A DNA stretch of 5,564 nucleotides from Flavobacteriaceae bacterium UBA6231. GTDB lineage: Bacteria; Bacteroidota; Bacteroidia; Flavobacteriales; Flavobacteriaceae. Below the pieces are notes generated by a model. The model had not been told where the DNA came from and made no database searches. It saw only the letters and a list, made by a program, of their open reading frames with translations. The position numbers and the translations under genes were made by a program. This document shows, piece by piece, positions 5,413-5,564 of this stretch. The stretch covers positions 1-5,564 of the forward strand of contig DJWL01000045.1 in the NCBI GenBank assembly GCA_002441545.1, written 5' to 3'. The stretch's first letter is position 1, and each line of letters opens with the position of its first letter.

Positions 5413-5564
5413 ATGGACAGTAGGCTGAATCCATCACATATTAGCCTATATGTGGCTCTTTTCCAATTTTGGAATATCAATTTTTTTAAAGAAGAATTTT
5501 ATATCAATCGAGAGGAGGTTATGTCGTTCTCCAAAATAGGTTCTAAAAGCACCTACCATCGGTG
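5413..5564 (+). CDS. Mobile-element-associated replication/regulator-like protein, 5' part only
   Basis: An open frame from ATG 5413 to the right edge; 50 complete codons are visible and the gene continues outside. The visible residues include LNPSHISLYVALFQFWNINF (5-24), FYINREEVMSFSKIGSKSTYHR (29-50). This reads like the N-terminal winged-helix region of a family that recurs beside HTH_17 genes in flavobacterial mobile elements; the function of that family is not known to me. The frame is open back to the stop of the HTH gene, so the start is not fixed by a stop. I chose 5413 because earlier candidates (such as GTG 5395) lie inside the terminator stem. There is no clear Shine-Dalgarno sequence. 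Confidence 0.7.
   Translation, partial: MDSRLNPSHISLYVALFQFWNINFFKEEFYINREEVMSFSKIGSKSTYHR

Noticed and set aside
5511..5523. Strong AGAGGAGG sequence just before ATG 5521, suggesting a separate gene start
   Set aside because: Only two bases separate it from the ATG, and the same bases encode REEV within a frame whose residues on both sides read as one continuous domain.
1..5564. tRNA, rRNA, CRISPR array, insertion sequence or element end
   Set aside because: No cloverleaf-like run, evenly spaced long repeat, transposase frame or flanking target duplication was found by reading both strands.

Overview
The window is AT-rich and compactly coded. It looks like a conjugative/integrative (CTnDOT-like) element from the phylum Bacteroidota, most likely a flavobacterium. 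Three things point there: an RteC-domain protein, a small HTH_17 excisionase-like protein of the sort found in Bacteroides and Flavobacterium mobile elements, and A-rich gene starts with only weak Shine-Dalgarno sequences. No integrase, transfer gene, attachment site, RNA gene or CRISPR array is visible, so the element assignment rests on the regulatory genes alone.

Layout. On the minus strand, reading leftward from about 1324, lie a 125-residue STAS/SpoIIAA-like protein (DUF7793 type) and then a HAMP-like/PAS/AraC-type regulator that runs off the left edge. A gene-free stretch of about 200 bases (1325-1525) separates them from a divergent plus-strand pair. The first of that pair is a 798-residue fusion of a PLP-dependent alpha-oxoamine-synthase-like enzyme to a FemAB/GNAT-type N-acyltransferase. 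The second, 34 bases later, is an RteC-domain protein. Next comes a non-coding stretch of about 270 bases (4797-5070). It is rich in inverted repeats, contains a possible Bacteroidota-type promoter and a long near-continuous hairpin, and leads into a 92-residue helix-turn-helix gene with a good terminator. A further gene starts just past that terminator and is cut by the right edge.

How the parts may work together (inference). In CTnDOT, RteC activates the excision operon, whose first products are small HTH excisionases. The order here (RteC gene, inverted-repeat-rich spacer, small HTH gene) repeats that arrangement. The unusual part is the biosynthetic fusion enzyme placed directly upstream of, and probably co-transcribed with, the RteC gene, and divergent from a PAS sensor regulator with a STAS-like partner. 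It may make a lipid or an acylated amino-ketone, which raises the possibility of a chemical signal or membrane-lipid product tied to control of the element.
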